This document shows positions 1-8,421 of a stretch of 64,000 nucleotides of DNA, piece after piece (the first letter of the stretch is position 1; the number at the start of each line of letters is the position of its first letter). The DNA is from Nitrosococcus wardiae (GTDB lineage: Bacteria > Pseudomonadota > Gammaproteobacteria > Nitrosococcales > Nitrosococcaceae): NCBI RefSeq assembly GCF_004421105.1, contig NZ_CP038033.1, forward strand, positions 1,445,659 through 1,509,658. Reading direction: 5' to 3'. Position numbers and translations under genes: made by a program. A model generated the notes under the pieces. The model saw only the letters and a program-made list of their open reading frames with translations. It ran no database searches and had not been told where the DNA came from.

Positions 1-556
1 CGATATGGCGATAGTAGGGCCAGGAAGTAGGCCAGATCATGTTTTCAGCGGCGAAATCTTCTCTAGCCCAGGGAATAGGGGCTCGGCTAAAATAAAGGGC
101 ATAGCCTTGCGCATCCCGAACCACTTTGACAATGTTGGGATTAAATAATTCCTTGCGGCTGGCGATATTTACGCTTAAGGTGGCCACATCCGCCTGGGAG
201 TGAATTTCTAGATCTTTTGCTGCCTGGGCAATCAGGGAAGGAGGTAAAAGGGGTTCATCACCCTGGACATTAACAATGAGGGTCTGATCCGAGTAACCCT
301 GTTGAACCACCACTTCGGCCAATCGTTCAGTGCCAGAGCTATGCGCGGTTGAAGTCATACAGACCTGGATACCGTAATCTTTGACGATTGCCTCTATGCG
401 CCTATCATCGGTGGCTACTAAAATTTCCTCCGCGCCACTTTCTTGGGCTTTTTTGATGACATGGAGCAGCATGGGTTTTCCTGCCAGATCGAGCAGCGGT
501 TTACCAGGCAAGCGGCTAGAATTATAGCGGGCTGGGATAATGACTTTATAGGGCAT
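1..556 (-). CDS. kdsB: 3-deoxy-manno-octulosonate cytidylyltransferase (partial, N-terminal part)
   Basis: Activates Kdo with CTP to CMP-Kdo in the cytoplasm, the committed step for attaching Kdo to lipid A. The frame reads 185 codons from ATG at 556 down to the window edge, so the C-terminus is missing. The start shows the nucleotidyltransferase signature [15 protein letters not shown] (residues about 7-21), followed by ATDDRRI and the VNVQGDEP motif that binds CTP and metal. The stop of the LOG-family gene upstream and this start are one base apart (TGA-A-ATG), so the two are almost certainly translationally coupled. LPS-core glycosyltransferases near 55-63 kb belong to the same general pathway. 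Confidence 0.95.
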   Translation of the reverse strand, partial: MPYKVIIPARYNSSRLPGKPLLDLAGKPMLLHVIKKAQESGAEEILVATDDRRIEAIVKDYGIQVCMTSTAHSSGTERLAEVVVQQGYSDQTLIVNVQGDEPLLPPSLIAQAAKDLEIHSQADVATLSVNIASRKELFNPNIVKVVRDAQGYALYFSRAPIPWAREDFAAENMIWPTSWPYYRHI

Positions 557-557
557 T

Positions 558-1373
558 TCAAAGAATCGCTCCCCGTTCCTCAATGGCGTATCGGGTGAGG
601 TGATTGACGAGAAATGTATAAGCTTCATCGACGGAGTCAGTCTGATAGAGCAGGTTAAGATCCTGGGGATCAATATTCCCGTACCGAACTAGCGCGTTGA
701 AGTTGATAGTCTCATTCCAGTACGCCTTTCCAAAGAGGACAATGGGAAGGTGTTTCCGGATTTTGCCCGTTTGCACCAGGGTGAGAAGCTCAAACAATTC
801 GTCAAGAGTCCCAAAGCCGCCCGGAAAGACGATAACGGCTTTTGCTAAATAAGCAAACCAAAACTTGCGCATGAAAAAATAGTGGAAGTGGAACGAGAGT
901 TCGCGGGTGATATAGGGATTATCAAATTCCTCGATAGGGATGGAGATAGTCAACCCCACATTGATCCCCTTCGCTTCAGAGGCTCCCCGATTGGCAGCTT
1001 CCATGATCCCTGGGCCACCGCCAGTGCAAACCACGAAGCGCCGCTCTTCATCGCTTAATCCCTTGGACCATTCTGTTAAGCGACGGGCTAGCTCCCTGGC
1101 AGCCTCATAATACTTCGACATTTCAAGCTGCTGCTTCGCTTTGTTAATGTCACCTTGATTTTCCTCGGCTGCCTTGAACTCCTTTTCAGCCTGCGCGCGG
1201 GAGACGGTACGCGCTGAGCCCATAAACACCACCGTATCATCCACCTTGTAGCGCGCGAAGCGGCGCTGGGGTTCCAAGTACTCGGAGAGAATCCGAAGTG
1301 ACCGTGCCTCGCGGCTAGAGAGAAATTCTTCATTCCGATAGCTTTCTGGAAAATGGCGGTGTCTTTGGGGCAT
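558..1373 (-). CDS. LOG-family (TIGR00730-type) Rossmann protein
   Basis: A 271-residue protein of the LOG / 'lysine decarboxylase-like' family, whose characterised members release cytokinin-type bases from nucleotide monophosphates; in bacteria many act as nucleotide phosphoribohydrolases. The central motifs [14 protein letters not shown] and [18 protein letters not shown] are intact and include the Arg/Glu active-site segment. It is longer than minimal LOG proteins because of an N-terminal basic extension (residues about 1-75) with a charged helix. It precedes kdsB by one base. A second, shorter LOG paralogue lies at 51093-51818. The substrate cannot be told from sequence. Confidence 0.9.
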   Translation of the reverse strand: MPQRHRHFPESYRNEEFLSSREARSLRILSEYLEPQRRFARYKVDDTVVFMGSARTVSRAQAEKEFKAAEENQGDINKAKQQLEMSKYYEAARELARRLTEWSKGLSDEERRFVVCTGGGPGIMEAANRGASEAKGINVGLTISIPIEEFDNPYITRELSFHFHYFFMRKFWFAYLAKAVIVFPGGFGTLDELFELLTLVQTGKIRKHLPIVLFGKAYWNETINFNALVRYGNIDPQDLNLLYQTDSVDEAYTFLVNHLTRYAIEERGAIL

Positions 1374-1723
1374 GGTAAGTTAATCTATCCTTTCGTTATG
1401 TAATTATTAAATTAATGAAAAAGGGTTCGCGGAAGGTATAAAAAATTATTTGTCACCATAAATCTGGCAGGACATCAGCGTAAGTAAGTTTTAGCAACAC
1501 TATATCGCGGGGGGGACCATAATATCCTAATATGGTTATTTAGATACGTACATTGGCGTGAGCTATACACTTAAATAAAATCCTAATACATGGAAGGAGC
1601 ACAAGGAAGTGCGACGACCCCCCAGCGAGAGTGCGGAGCATCGAGCGCGAGGGCTAAGTTAAGTGTTGTTTGCGGCGGCGCTTTTCCGTATAGTAGTAGG
1701 TGCGACGCTTGATAAGGTTAGTG
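1374..1723. other. Intergenic region upstream of tnpB
   Basis: About 350 bases without a convincing gene. An imperfect inverted repeat (ACCATAATAT / AATATGGT) lies at about 1517-1537, and a G/C-rich stretch at 1600-1680 differs in composition from the AT-rich part before it. This probably contains the left end of the TnpB-bearing element, but I cannot fix the boundary. The promoter of the LOG-kdsB pair must also lie near its left side. Confidence 0.4.
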
Positions 1724-2971
1724 ATGAAAGCCTACAAACTACGATTTTACCCGACGCTTGCCCAGCGCAGGCAGTTGGGAAAAGAGTTCAATGCTTGCCG
1801 TTATGTCTGGAACTGGGCGCTCGATCGGCGCACCAAGGCATACAAAGAAAACGGCGAGTCCCTGTATGCCGTCGCGCTGTCGCGGGAACTCACCTTATTG
1901 AAGGCGTCGCAACCTTTCCTTAAGGCCGCCAGTGCGACGGCCCTCACTTATATCCTGAAAAGCCAGGACGAAGCCTTCCAGAAGTTTTTTAAAAAGCAGG
2001 CTCGCTACCCGAAGTTTAAAAAACGCGGGGCAATGCGGTCCTGCACTTTCCAGATCGACAAGCGGCGCGGGGATAAAGTGTTTCTCCCTGGGGAGTTCTT
2101 GCGCCTCCCAAAACTCGGCCCCGTGCGGGTAGCCTGGTCCTATCGGGATATTCTGGTGATGCCAAACAGCGCCACCGTGAGCAAGAATGCTGCCGGGCAG
2201 TGGTTTATCTCCCTCCAATGCGATTGTATTGATGTCATCAATCCGCCTGCGACGGATAAAACGATCGGGCTAGATTTGGGAGTGTCGACTCTGGTGGCAA
2301 TGAGTGATGGCAGGAAGGAGAAACCGAAACGCTTTTTGAAACAGAGCTTACGGCGGTTGGCCCATGCTCAGAGAGATTTATCTAGGGCTAAAAAGGGTAG
2401 TTGCAACCGTCGCAAGCAAAAGAGCCGCGTAGCTCGGCTCCACCAAAGAATAGCCAACAAGAGGGCGAATTTCCTGCACGGATTGAGTACCGAGATCGTG
2501 CGCGAGAACCAAGCTATAGCGATCGAGGATTTAAACGTGCGTGGCGTCATGGCCAACGGGAAGCTAGCCCGATCGGTTGGGGACTGCGGATGGCACGAGC
2601 TACGACGGCAGCTGACCTACAAGGCGAAGTGGTACGGTAGGCCACTCACTATTGTGCCGAGGTTTCAGCGTACCACGGGGGTCTGCCCTGATTGCGGGGT
2701 AATAGGTGAAAAGCTGCCGCTGAGTGTGCGGTCCTGGACGTGTGAGCACTGTGGAAGCGAGCATGACCGGGATATTGCCGCCGCTCGGGTGATTGATCAA
2801 GTTGGAAATACCCTGGGGAGCAGGGGAACTGAGGCCTGTGGATGGGCACATCAACCGGACGATAGCGGGACTACCCGCGACAATATGGGCCTAGACGAAG
2901 CAGGAAAAGCGCAGCGAGTGAGGCCGCAAGGACGTGGCCATGTGGCGATCAGCCACGATCACGAGCGTTAG
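1724..2971 (+). CDS. tnpB: TnpB, RNA-guided endonuclease of an IS200/IS605-type element
   Basis: TnpB proteins are RuvC-type nucleases guided by an RNA made from the element's right end; they cut DNA and help retain the transposon. The start MKAYKLRFYP is typical of the family, with an AAGG ribosome site six bases upstream; a GTG at 1700 would add eight residues. RuvC motifs are visible: GLDLGVSTLVA (Asp), AIEDLNVRG (Glu) and HDRDIAAARVI (Asp), with a four-cysteine zinc ribbon (CPDCG and CEHCG) before the last one. The usual Asn in the last motif (DRDxNAA) is Ala here. No TnpA recombinase gene lies nearby, so the element is non-autonomous or a lone TnpB. Length (about 415 aa) is normal and the frame is intact. 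Confidence 0.9.
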   Translation: MKAYKLRFYPTLAQRRQLGKEFNACRYVWNWALDRRTKAYKENGESLYAVALSRELTLLKASQPFLKAASATALTYILKSQDEAFQKFFKKQARYPKFKKRGAMRSCTFQIDKRRGDKVFLPGEFLRLPKLGPVRVAWSYRDILVMPNSATVSKNAAGQWFISLQCDCIDVINPPATDKTIGLDLGVSTLVAMSDGRKEKPKRFLKQSLRRLAHAQRDLSRAKKGSCNRRKQKSRVARLHQRIANKRANFLHGLSTEIVRENQAIAIEDLNVRGVMANGKLARSVGDCGWHELRRQLTYKAKWYGRPLTIVPRFQRTTGVCPDCGVIGEKLPLSVRSWTCEHCGSEHDRDIAAARVIDQVGNTLGSRGTEACGWAHQPDDSGTTRDNMGLDEAGKAQRVRPQGRGHVAISHDHER

Positions 2972-2985
2972 CCGCGAACTCCAAT
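2830..2985 (+). ncRNA. Possible omega-RNA / right end of the TnpB element
   Basis: In this family the guide RNA is processed from the 3' end of tnpB and the adjoining right end. The stretch overlapping the last 45 codons and running just past the stop is G/C-rich and contains short hairpins, for example GTGGC-GATCA-GCCAC at about 2940-2955. The position follows from family knowledge. The exact ends, and whether the RNA is made, cannot be seen. Confidence 0.3.
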
Positions 2986-3012
2986 AGTAGATAAACTAAT
3001 AAAGGGAAAGGA

Positions 3013-3300
3013 ATGAAAAAGACCTTACTCCTTGTCGTGGCTACAATCCTTATCTTCGGGACAGGGGTTGTAACCATGGGACAGCTTGAAATTGCCCCCG
3101 AAGCTCCTGATTTTTCTGAAGTAGATATGGATCAGGACGGCTCTCTCAGTAGGGATGAGGCTGCCCTAGTCGAAGGCCTGGATTTTGATATTGCCGATAA
3201 AGATCGTAATGGTATCCTGAGCAAGGAGGAATATAATGCGGCCATGGTAGGCGGGGCGATTATCCTAGAACCTATGGAAGAGAGGGAACCTACCGAATAA
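3013..3300 (+). CDS. Small exported EF-hand protein
   Basis: 95 residues with an N-terminal hydrophobic segment (about residues 4-22) that looks like a signal peptide or anchor, then two EF-hand-like calcium loops, DMDQDGSLSRDE and DKDRNGILSKEE, each with Asp/Asn/Glu at the coordinating positions. A good ribosome site (AAAGG) precedes the ATG. Calcium binding outside the cytoplasm is the likely activity; its role is unknown. It stands alone between tnpB and a stable hairpin. Confidence 0.75.
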   Translation: MKKTLLLVVATILIFGTGVVTMGQLEIAPEAPDFSEVDMDQDGSLSRDEAALVEGLDFDIADKDRNGILSKEEYNAAMVGGAIILEPMEEREPTE

Positions 3301-3322
3301 TTATAAAATTATCAGCTCGGCG

Positions 3323-3356
3323 CACAAGGGTCCTCCTTATAGGGGGCACCCTTGTG
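3323..3356. terminator. Stable hairpin between convergent genes
   Basis: CACAAGGGT pairs with ACCCTTGTG (9 bp), extended inward by CCTCC/GGGGG. There is no clean T run after it on either strand, so it is a probable rather than classical intrinsic terminator. It sits between the EF-hand gene and the SDR gene, which converge here. Confidence 0.55.
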
Positions 3357-3377
3357 ACTATTCGGCGCTGTAATCCG

Positions 3378-4091
3378 CTACGAAGAAACCACTAGACACT
3401 TCCCCGTGGAAATCGGCGGATGGTGTCCCGCCAATTGCAGAATTTTTTGGCCAACCTTTTCAGGAGGTAGGCCGATTTTTTGGCCTGATACGGCCTCCTG
3501 CATATCGGTGGCTACTCTCCCTGGACAGATCCCGAAAACCCGAATCCCTTGGAGGTCGACTTCCTGGGCGAGGCTTTCAGTAAATCCCACTACCCCGAAT
3601 TTAGAAGCGCAGTAGCTGACTAACCCTGCAAAGCCAGACAGCCCCGCTCCCGAGGACACATTGATAATCGTACCGTGCTTTTGCTCTACCATGAAAGGCA
3701 ATACGGCATGGGTGGCATATAACACTCCCTTGAGGTTCACATCGAGGGTTTTATCGATACTTTCAATCGCCTCTTCGATAAAATCGCCACTCCAGGCATA
3801 GCCTGCGTTGTTAACCAGGATATCGATCCGACCGAATCGTACCTGAGCTTGGTTGACAAACTGCTGAACCTGATGGAAATCCCGCATATCGGCAGGTATC
3901 GCCTCCACTTCCCCCCATTGACGCAGTTGTTGTTGGGCCTTAAAGAGGCGATCGGTATTAAGAGAACAGAGGGCCACTCGGGCACCTTTCTCCAAAAAGG
4001 CTTGCGCAGTAGCAAAGCCGATCCCTCTCGAGCCGCCGGTGATCAATACACCTTGATCAGTAAAATCGTTACGGTTTTTTTTAAACCACAT
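3378..4091 (-). CDS. Short-chain dehydrogenase/reductase
   Basis: 237 residues with the classical SDR fold: NAD(P)-binding GGSRGIGFATA near residue 18, the NNAG motif, a catalytic Ser in the INVSSGAG segment, and YCASK (catalytic Tyr and Lys). The N-terminus MWFKKNRNDF is a short basic extension. The substrate cannot be inferred. It follows the membrane-protein gene upstream by only three bases, so the two are probably co-transcribed. Confidence 0.9.
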   Translation of the reverse strand: MWFKKNRNDFTDQGVLITGGSRGIGFATAQAFLEKGARVALCSLNTDRLFKAQQQLRQWGEVEAIPADMRDFHQVQQFVNQAQVRFGRIDILVNNAGYAWSGDFIEEAIESIDKTLDVNLKGVLYATHAVLPFMVEQKHGTIINVSSGAGLSGFAGLVSYCASKFGVVGFTESLAQEVDLQGIRVFGICPGRVATDMQEAVSGQKIGLPPEKVGQKILQLAGHHPPISTGKCLVVSS

Positions 4092-4094
4092 TTT

Positions 4095-5228
4095 TCACCT
4101 GGGGGTCGCTTCGAGGATCTGACGACACGTGAATTGATGGAGATCAAATCTTGCCGGCAAAAAGAAATCGAGGGTAGCCACACAGGTCAGCCCGAAAGGC
4201 AGATAACCTGCATACCCTAATAATGGCATCTCAAACAAAGAGAATCCATGCACCTGGGGAATGGCGTACGCCCACCGGGAGAAGCTGTACTCATTCCACA
4301 TCTCCCAAAAGAACCCGCAGATCAGCCCGGCCAGGGCGGGTAACCAGAGGGGTCGCCAATCCCCTTGCTTCAAGGAGGAAAAGAGGGTGTTGCTACCGGT
4401 CAGGGCCTGAAGGGCGACGATTAACAGCACCGGCGCTACCCAGACCGCCGGAAACAGATACATCGGCCAAAGGCCAATACCCAGTAATCCCCCTCCGCCT
4501 GCCAGTAAGGCCATCCAGGGAAGTAAGTGGGGAAAGGGAGCCGGCACTTGATGGTAATTCCCGAGCCCGGCACTGAGGCGAGGAAAAGACGCCAGTAAAT
4601 CCCGAGTACTGAGGACCGCCGGCAGAACCGTCGAAAATGGTAAGGAAGCGGTCAGAAAATCTCTTATCCCGCCGGTAGATTCGCTGCCCCCCAGGTAGTA
4701 CCAGTTTTGAGCGAATAGATTGAGGTACTCAAAGAACCACCAAAAGAGGGCGCTTAAGGGAAATAGAAGCAATAACTGTTTGGGGCGGTCCACCAGCAGA
4801 CAATGACCAGTGCGCCAGAAGGTGAGCCCATTGATCACCCAGATATAACCCACCCAGAGCAGAGTGAAAGTATAGGGTTGCAAAGGCGCAAACCAGGAAA
4901 AGCGGCTCCAGGCCAGAATCCAGGCAATGGTTACGATTCCCACGCCCCACCACCCCCAGCGGGGGAAGGCGACGGGATAAGCCGTCCTGCCAGGGGAGGG
5001 AGGCTTGGCGGTGTTCACCCGGAGGACAAGGAAACCGACTCCCCCAACCACCACTAGGGCGGTGGCCATAAATAGAGGCCAGGAAAAGGACTTGGAGTCC
5101 CAAACTTCAGGAGTGGGAGGAAATTCCAGATAAGGCGCTAAGGGTTGGCCAGCCAGCCAAGCGCCTAATAAGGGCAGTCCCAGAATCATCAATGGCACTA
5201 GGAAGCGTGCCAGCCAGACGGGAAGCAC
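4095..5228 (-). CDS. Polytopic membrane protein of unknown function
   Basis: 377 residues with roughly nine or ten hydrophobic segments spread over the whole length and a small Trp/Pro-rich content. The C-terminal half has conserved-looking aromatic segments (GFFWEMWNEY and the following FSLFEMPLLGY). I do not recognise the family. It is the first gene of a probable two-gene unit with the SDR, which suggests a joint but unknown pathway. Confidence 0.75.
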   Translation of the reverse strand: MLPVWLARFLVPLMILGLPLLGAWLAGQPLAPYLEFPPTPEVWDSKSFSWPLFMATALVVVGGVGFLVLRVNTAKPPSPGRTAYPVAFPRWGWWGVGIVTIAWILAWSRFSWFAPLQPYTFTLLWVGYIWVINGLTFWRTGHCLLVDRPKQLLLLFPLSALFWWFFEYLNLFAQNWYYLGGSESTGGIRDFLTASLPFSTVLPAVLSTRDLLASFPRLSAGLGNYHQVPAPFPHLLPWMALLAGGGGLLGIGLWPMYLFPAVWVAPVLLIVALQALTGSNTLFSSLKQGDWRPLWLPALAGLICGFFWEMWNEYSFSRWAYAIPQVHGFSLFEMPLLGYAGYLPFGLTCVATLDFFLPARFDLHQFTCRQILEATPR

Positions 5229-5396
5229 TGTCTATGACCTCTCTACCTGTTTATTCAGGCTAGATTGTAAAACATGATTAAACCTTTGCCTTTCTTAAGG
5301 GTGTTTCTCTTCTGATTAAAGTAGCATCCTAGCGCCGATAACTCACCTCAATTCTCTTTCTCTGCTTTATTTCGCATCTGGAAAACCCTTGCCCCA

Positions 5397-6992
5397 TCAA
5401 GCTGTGCTGGCTAGGAATTCCTCCAGCGCAGCGTAGTCTACCGGCTTGAGCAAGTGTCCGTTGAATCCCGCTTCTTTTGATCTTCGGCGGTCCTCCTCTT
5501 GCCCCCACCCCGTCATGGCCACAATAACCATGTCCTTGCCCCATGCTTGTTCCCGGATGCGGCGGCAGGCCTCGTAGCCGTTTAGCTTCGGCATCCCAAT
5601 ATCGAGTAGCACCACGCTAGGCCGGTAACGTTCTGCCGCTTCGACTGCTTCAAAGCCGTCGTGCGCCATCTCGACCTCGTTACCATGTAGCCGCAGCAGC
5701 AAGGCAAGCGACTCCGCACAGCCCATGTGATCGTCCGCAAGGAGAATACGGTGGGCCGCCGCTGCTTTGGAATCGTCCCCACTCTCGGATAATGGCGCCT
5801 GTGGTACCGGTATAACGGGTAACCGCACGATAAACTCGCTCCCTTTGCCAAAGCCTTCACTCCTGGCCTCCACTGTCCCACCATGCATCTCCACTAAGCC
5901 TTTAACCAGCGACAGCCCGATGCCAAGTCCCCCCTGCGACCGCTGGAATGAAGATTCCATCTGCGAAAACATCTCGAACAGTTGGCTCAGGTGTTCGGGC
6001 GAGATGCCGATACCGGTGTCTTTAACGGAGACAACCACATCACTCCCTGCCCGCTTGGCGGCCAGCCAAATGCGGCCTCCTTTCTCAGTGTACTTGCAGG
6101 CATTTTGAAGCAAATTCGATATCACCTGCGCCAGCCGTGCCGGGTCAGCGTCGAGGAAGAGCGGCTGCGGCGGGAGCAATAGGGTGAGGTCGTGCCCGGC
6201 GGATTTGATGTGAGGTTGGGCCATTTCAACCGCCTGCTCCACCACCGCCGCCAGCGCCACAACCTCCCTACGAAGTTCGAGCTTTCCGCGGGCGATACGG
6301 CTCGCATCCAGTAGGTCATCGACAAGCCGCACCATATGCTGCGATTGCCGCTCGATCAGATTCCGGGCTGCCTGCACTGTGGCGTCATCCAAACCCTGGC
6401 GGTTGAGGATCTGCACGGCGTTACGGATCGGGGCCAGGGGGTTGCGTAGTTCATGAGACAGGATGGCCAGGAATTCGTCTTTTCGCCGTACCGTCTCCTT
6501 GAGCGCTTGGGCATACTGACGGCTTTCCTTTAAAAGCCGAGCGTTTTCTTCATTCACGATCTGAAGCGCGTCCCGCTGGCGGATCACCTCCTGTCGCTGA
6601 CAGGCAAGTTCAAAGAAGACCTCCGCTTTGCTCTTTAGTATGTCGGGTTCAAGAGGCTTGTGGAGAAAGTCCACGGCCCCAGCCTCATATCCACGGAACC
6701 GCCGCTGTTGGTCAGCGTTTTCCGCTGTGAGGAAGATAATGGGCACCCGCCTGGTCCGCTCGGCCCCTCGCATCAACTCGGCCAACTCGAAGCCGTCCAT
6801 CCCCGGCATCTGAACATCGATGAACGCAAGCGCCACTTCGTGCTTGAGGAGTACTTCGAGAGCATCCGGGCCGGAACAGACTTTTTGTAACACCAGCCCC
6901 TCACGGCGCAGGAGCGCCTCGAGCGCAAGGAGATTCTCCTCCCGATCATCGACGAGCAAGAAACAAACGGGATTTGCCGGCGTCATGATCAT
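5397..6992 (-). CDS. Hybrid histidine kinase (REC-HisKA-HATPase-REC)
   Basis: 531 residues with no membrane segment. An N-terminal receiver (LLVDDREEN..., phospho-acceptor Asp in FIDVQMPGMDG, about residue 58) is followed by a short coiled coil, a HisKA domain with ILSHELRNPLAP (phospho-His), an ATPase domain (N box LLQNACKYT, G boxes DTGIGIS and GGLGIGLSL) and a C-terminal receiver (LLADDHMG..., acceptor Asp in LLDIGMPKLNG). It is last in an operon with CheB and CheR and overlaps cheB by four bases. It probably relays phosphate from the larger upstream kinase or integrates a second input. No DNA-binding output domain is present. Confidence 0.92.
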   Translation of the reverse strand: MIMTPANPVCFLLVDDREENLLALEALLRREGLVLQKVCSGPDALEVLLKHEVALAFIDVQMPGMDGFELAELMRGAERTRRVPIIFLTAENADQQRRFRGYEAGAVDFLHKPLEPDILKSKAEVFFELACQRQEVIRQRDALQIVNEENARLLKESRQYAQALKETVRRKDEFLAILSHELRNPLAPIRNAVQILNRQGLDDATVQAARNLIERQSQHMVRLVDDLLDASRIARGKLELRREVVALAAVVEQAVEMAQPHIKSAGHDLTLLLPPQPLFLDADPARLAQVISNLLQNACKYTEKGGRIWLAAKRAGSDVVVSVKDTGIGISPEHLSQLFEMFSQMESSFQRSQGGLGIGLSLVKGLVEMHGGTVEARSEGFGKGSEFIVRLPVIPVPQAPLSESGDDSKAAAAHRILLADDHMGCAESLALLLRLHGNEVEMAHDGFEAVEAAERYRPSVVLLDIGMPKLNGYEACRRIREQAWGKDMVIVAMTGWGQEEDRRRSKEAGFNGHLLKPVDYAALEEFLASTA

Positions 6993-7567
6993 AAGGGGGT
7001 ACTCCTCTCCTGCAGGTATGCCGTAATTTGCTCTAGGCTCATGACTTGCGCCTCGGGACAGGCATCAAGGGCAGCTTGCGGCATGGTAGGGATGTACGCA
7101 AGATCCGGGCGCTGAATCAGCGCGGTCCCGCCTGCACTTACCACCGCTTTGAGCCCCTGAGATCCATCGTTGCTGGCACCGGTCAGGACGATGCCGATAA
7201 GTGCTGCTCCGTAGGCATCAGCGGCAGTCTCGAACAACACGTCGATGGACGGTCGTGAGTGGTGGACCGGTTCCTCAATTGAGAGTGACAGGTGTTTATC
7301 CACCTCCACCAGTAGGTGGTAATCAGGGGGGGCGAAATAAATTGTGCCGCCTTGAATAGGCTCCTTGTCTTCAACCTCGCGAGCGTCCAGTGAACACTTT
7401 GCTCGGAGAAGTTCAGCGAGCATGCTCTCTCGGTCGGGCGAAAGATGGACCACCACCATAATCGGCAAGGGGTAATCCTGGGGTAAGGCCGGGAGAAGAA
7501 TGGATAAAGCTTCCAGAGCTCCGGCCGATGCGCCGATGACAATCGCCTCTGCTTGCGTTGCGGTCAC
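6989..7567 (-). CDS. CheB-type protein-glutamate methylesterase, stand-alone catalytic domain
   Basis: 192 residues: only the methylesterase domain, without the usual receiver. The catalytic triad is visible: Ser in GASAGALEAL, His in VVHLSPDRES and Asp in TGASNDGSQG. Classical CheB demethylates chemoreceptors, but there is no receptor or cheA here. It overlaps the cheR-like gene by four bases and the kinase after it by four. In this setting it may modify the kinases rather than chemoreceptors; that is inference. Confidence 0.9.
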   Translation of the reverse strand: MTATQAEAIVIGASAGALEALSILLPALPQDYPLPIMVVVHLSPDRESMLAELLRAKCSLDAREVEDKEPIQGGTIYFAPPDYHLLVEVDKHLSLSIEEPVHHSRPSIDVLFETAADAYGAALIGIVLTGASNDGSQGLKAVVSAGGTALIQRPDLAYIPTMPQAALDACPEAQVMSLEQITAYLQERSTPL

Positions 7568-8421
7568 AGGTCACCTCGCTTTTGGTAGATCCGCTCGCTG
7601 CGGGCAAACTCGGTGAAGGTATCGGCGTGCCGGTTGAACCGAAGGCTCTCCTTGAAGCCGAGTCCTAAAAAACCTTTCCTCGCAAGAGAGTCTTTGAACA
7701 GCCCCACAGCCCGATCCTGCAGTTCGCGGTCAAAGTAGATGAGGACGTTTCGGCACGAGATGAACTGCACTTCAGCGAATACCCCATCGGTGGCCAGGCT
7801 GTGGTCGGAGAAGACGACTCGCCGGCGCAAGTTCTTGTCGAAGATGGCGGCCTGGTAGGCTGCCGAGTAGTAGTCGGAGAGGGATGATTTTCCCCCTGAT
7901 TGTCGGTGGTTCTCTGTAAATAGTGGGATCCGGTCAAGTTTGTACACCCCGGCCTTGGCTTTCTCGAGCGCTTCCGGACTGATGTCCGTCCCGTAGAACA
8001 TCGTGCGGTTCTCAAGTCCCTCCTCGCGAAAGAGAATGGCCAGCGAGTACACCTCCTCGCCAGCGCCGCAGCCGGCCACCCACACTTTAATTGACGGATA
8101 AGTTCGTAAGTACGGTATGACCTTCTCCCGTATCGCCAAAAAGTAAGCCGGGTTTCTGAACAACTCGCTCACCCGTACGGTAAGAAATGACAGCAGCTTT
8201 GATAGTACCGCCGGGTCGTGGAGTACCCGGTCCTGGAGCTGGGAGAACGTGCGGCAATCAAAATGCTCTCTGGCTTGGAACAATCGGCGTTTGATTGATG
8301 CCATCGAATACCCCCGGAAGTCATAACAGTACTTCTGGAAAAGCGCTTCGAGCAGCAGTCTAAGCTCAATCTCGGTGGTCTTGTCGTCCACAGGCCAAGC
8401 TCTCCTCACCTTGGCATCCAC
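7564..8421 (-). CDS. CheR-type SAM-dependent protein methyltransferase
   Basis: 285 residues. The N-terminal all-helical CheR domain (about 15-75) is followed by the SAM-binding domain, with VWVAGCGAGEEVYSLAI as motif I and a downstream CRNVLIYF motif typical of CheR. The frame is complete and overlaps the start of the preceding kinase gene's end by 16 bases. Together with the CheB domain it forms a methylation/demethylation pair embedded in a kinase operon. Confidence 0.92.
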   Translation of the reverse strand: MDAKVRRAWPVDDKTTEIELRLLLEALFQKYCYDFRGYSMASIKRRLFQAREHFDCRTFSQLQDRVLHDPAVLSKLLSFLTVRVSELFRNPAYFLAIREKVIPYLRTYPSIKVWVAGCGAGEEVYSLAILFREEGLENRTMFYGTDISPEALEKAKAGVYKLDRIPLFTENHRQSGGKSSLSDYYSAAYQAAIFDKNLRRRVVFSDHSLATDGVFAEVQFISCRNVLIYFDRELQDRAVGLFKDSLARKGFLGLGFKESLRFNRHADTFTEFARSERIYQKRGDL

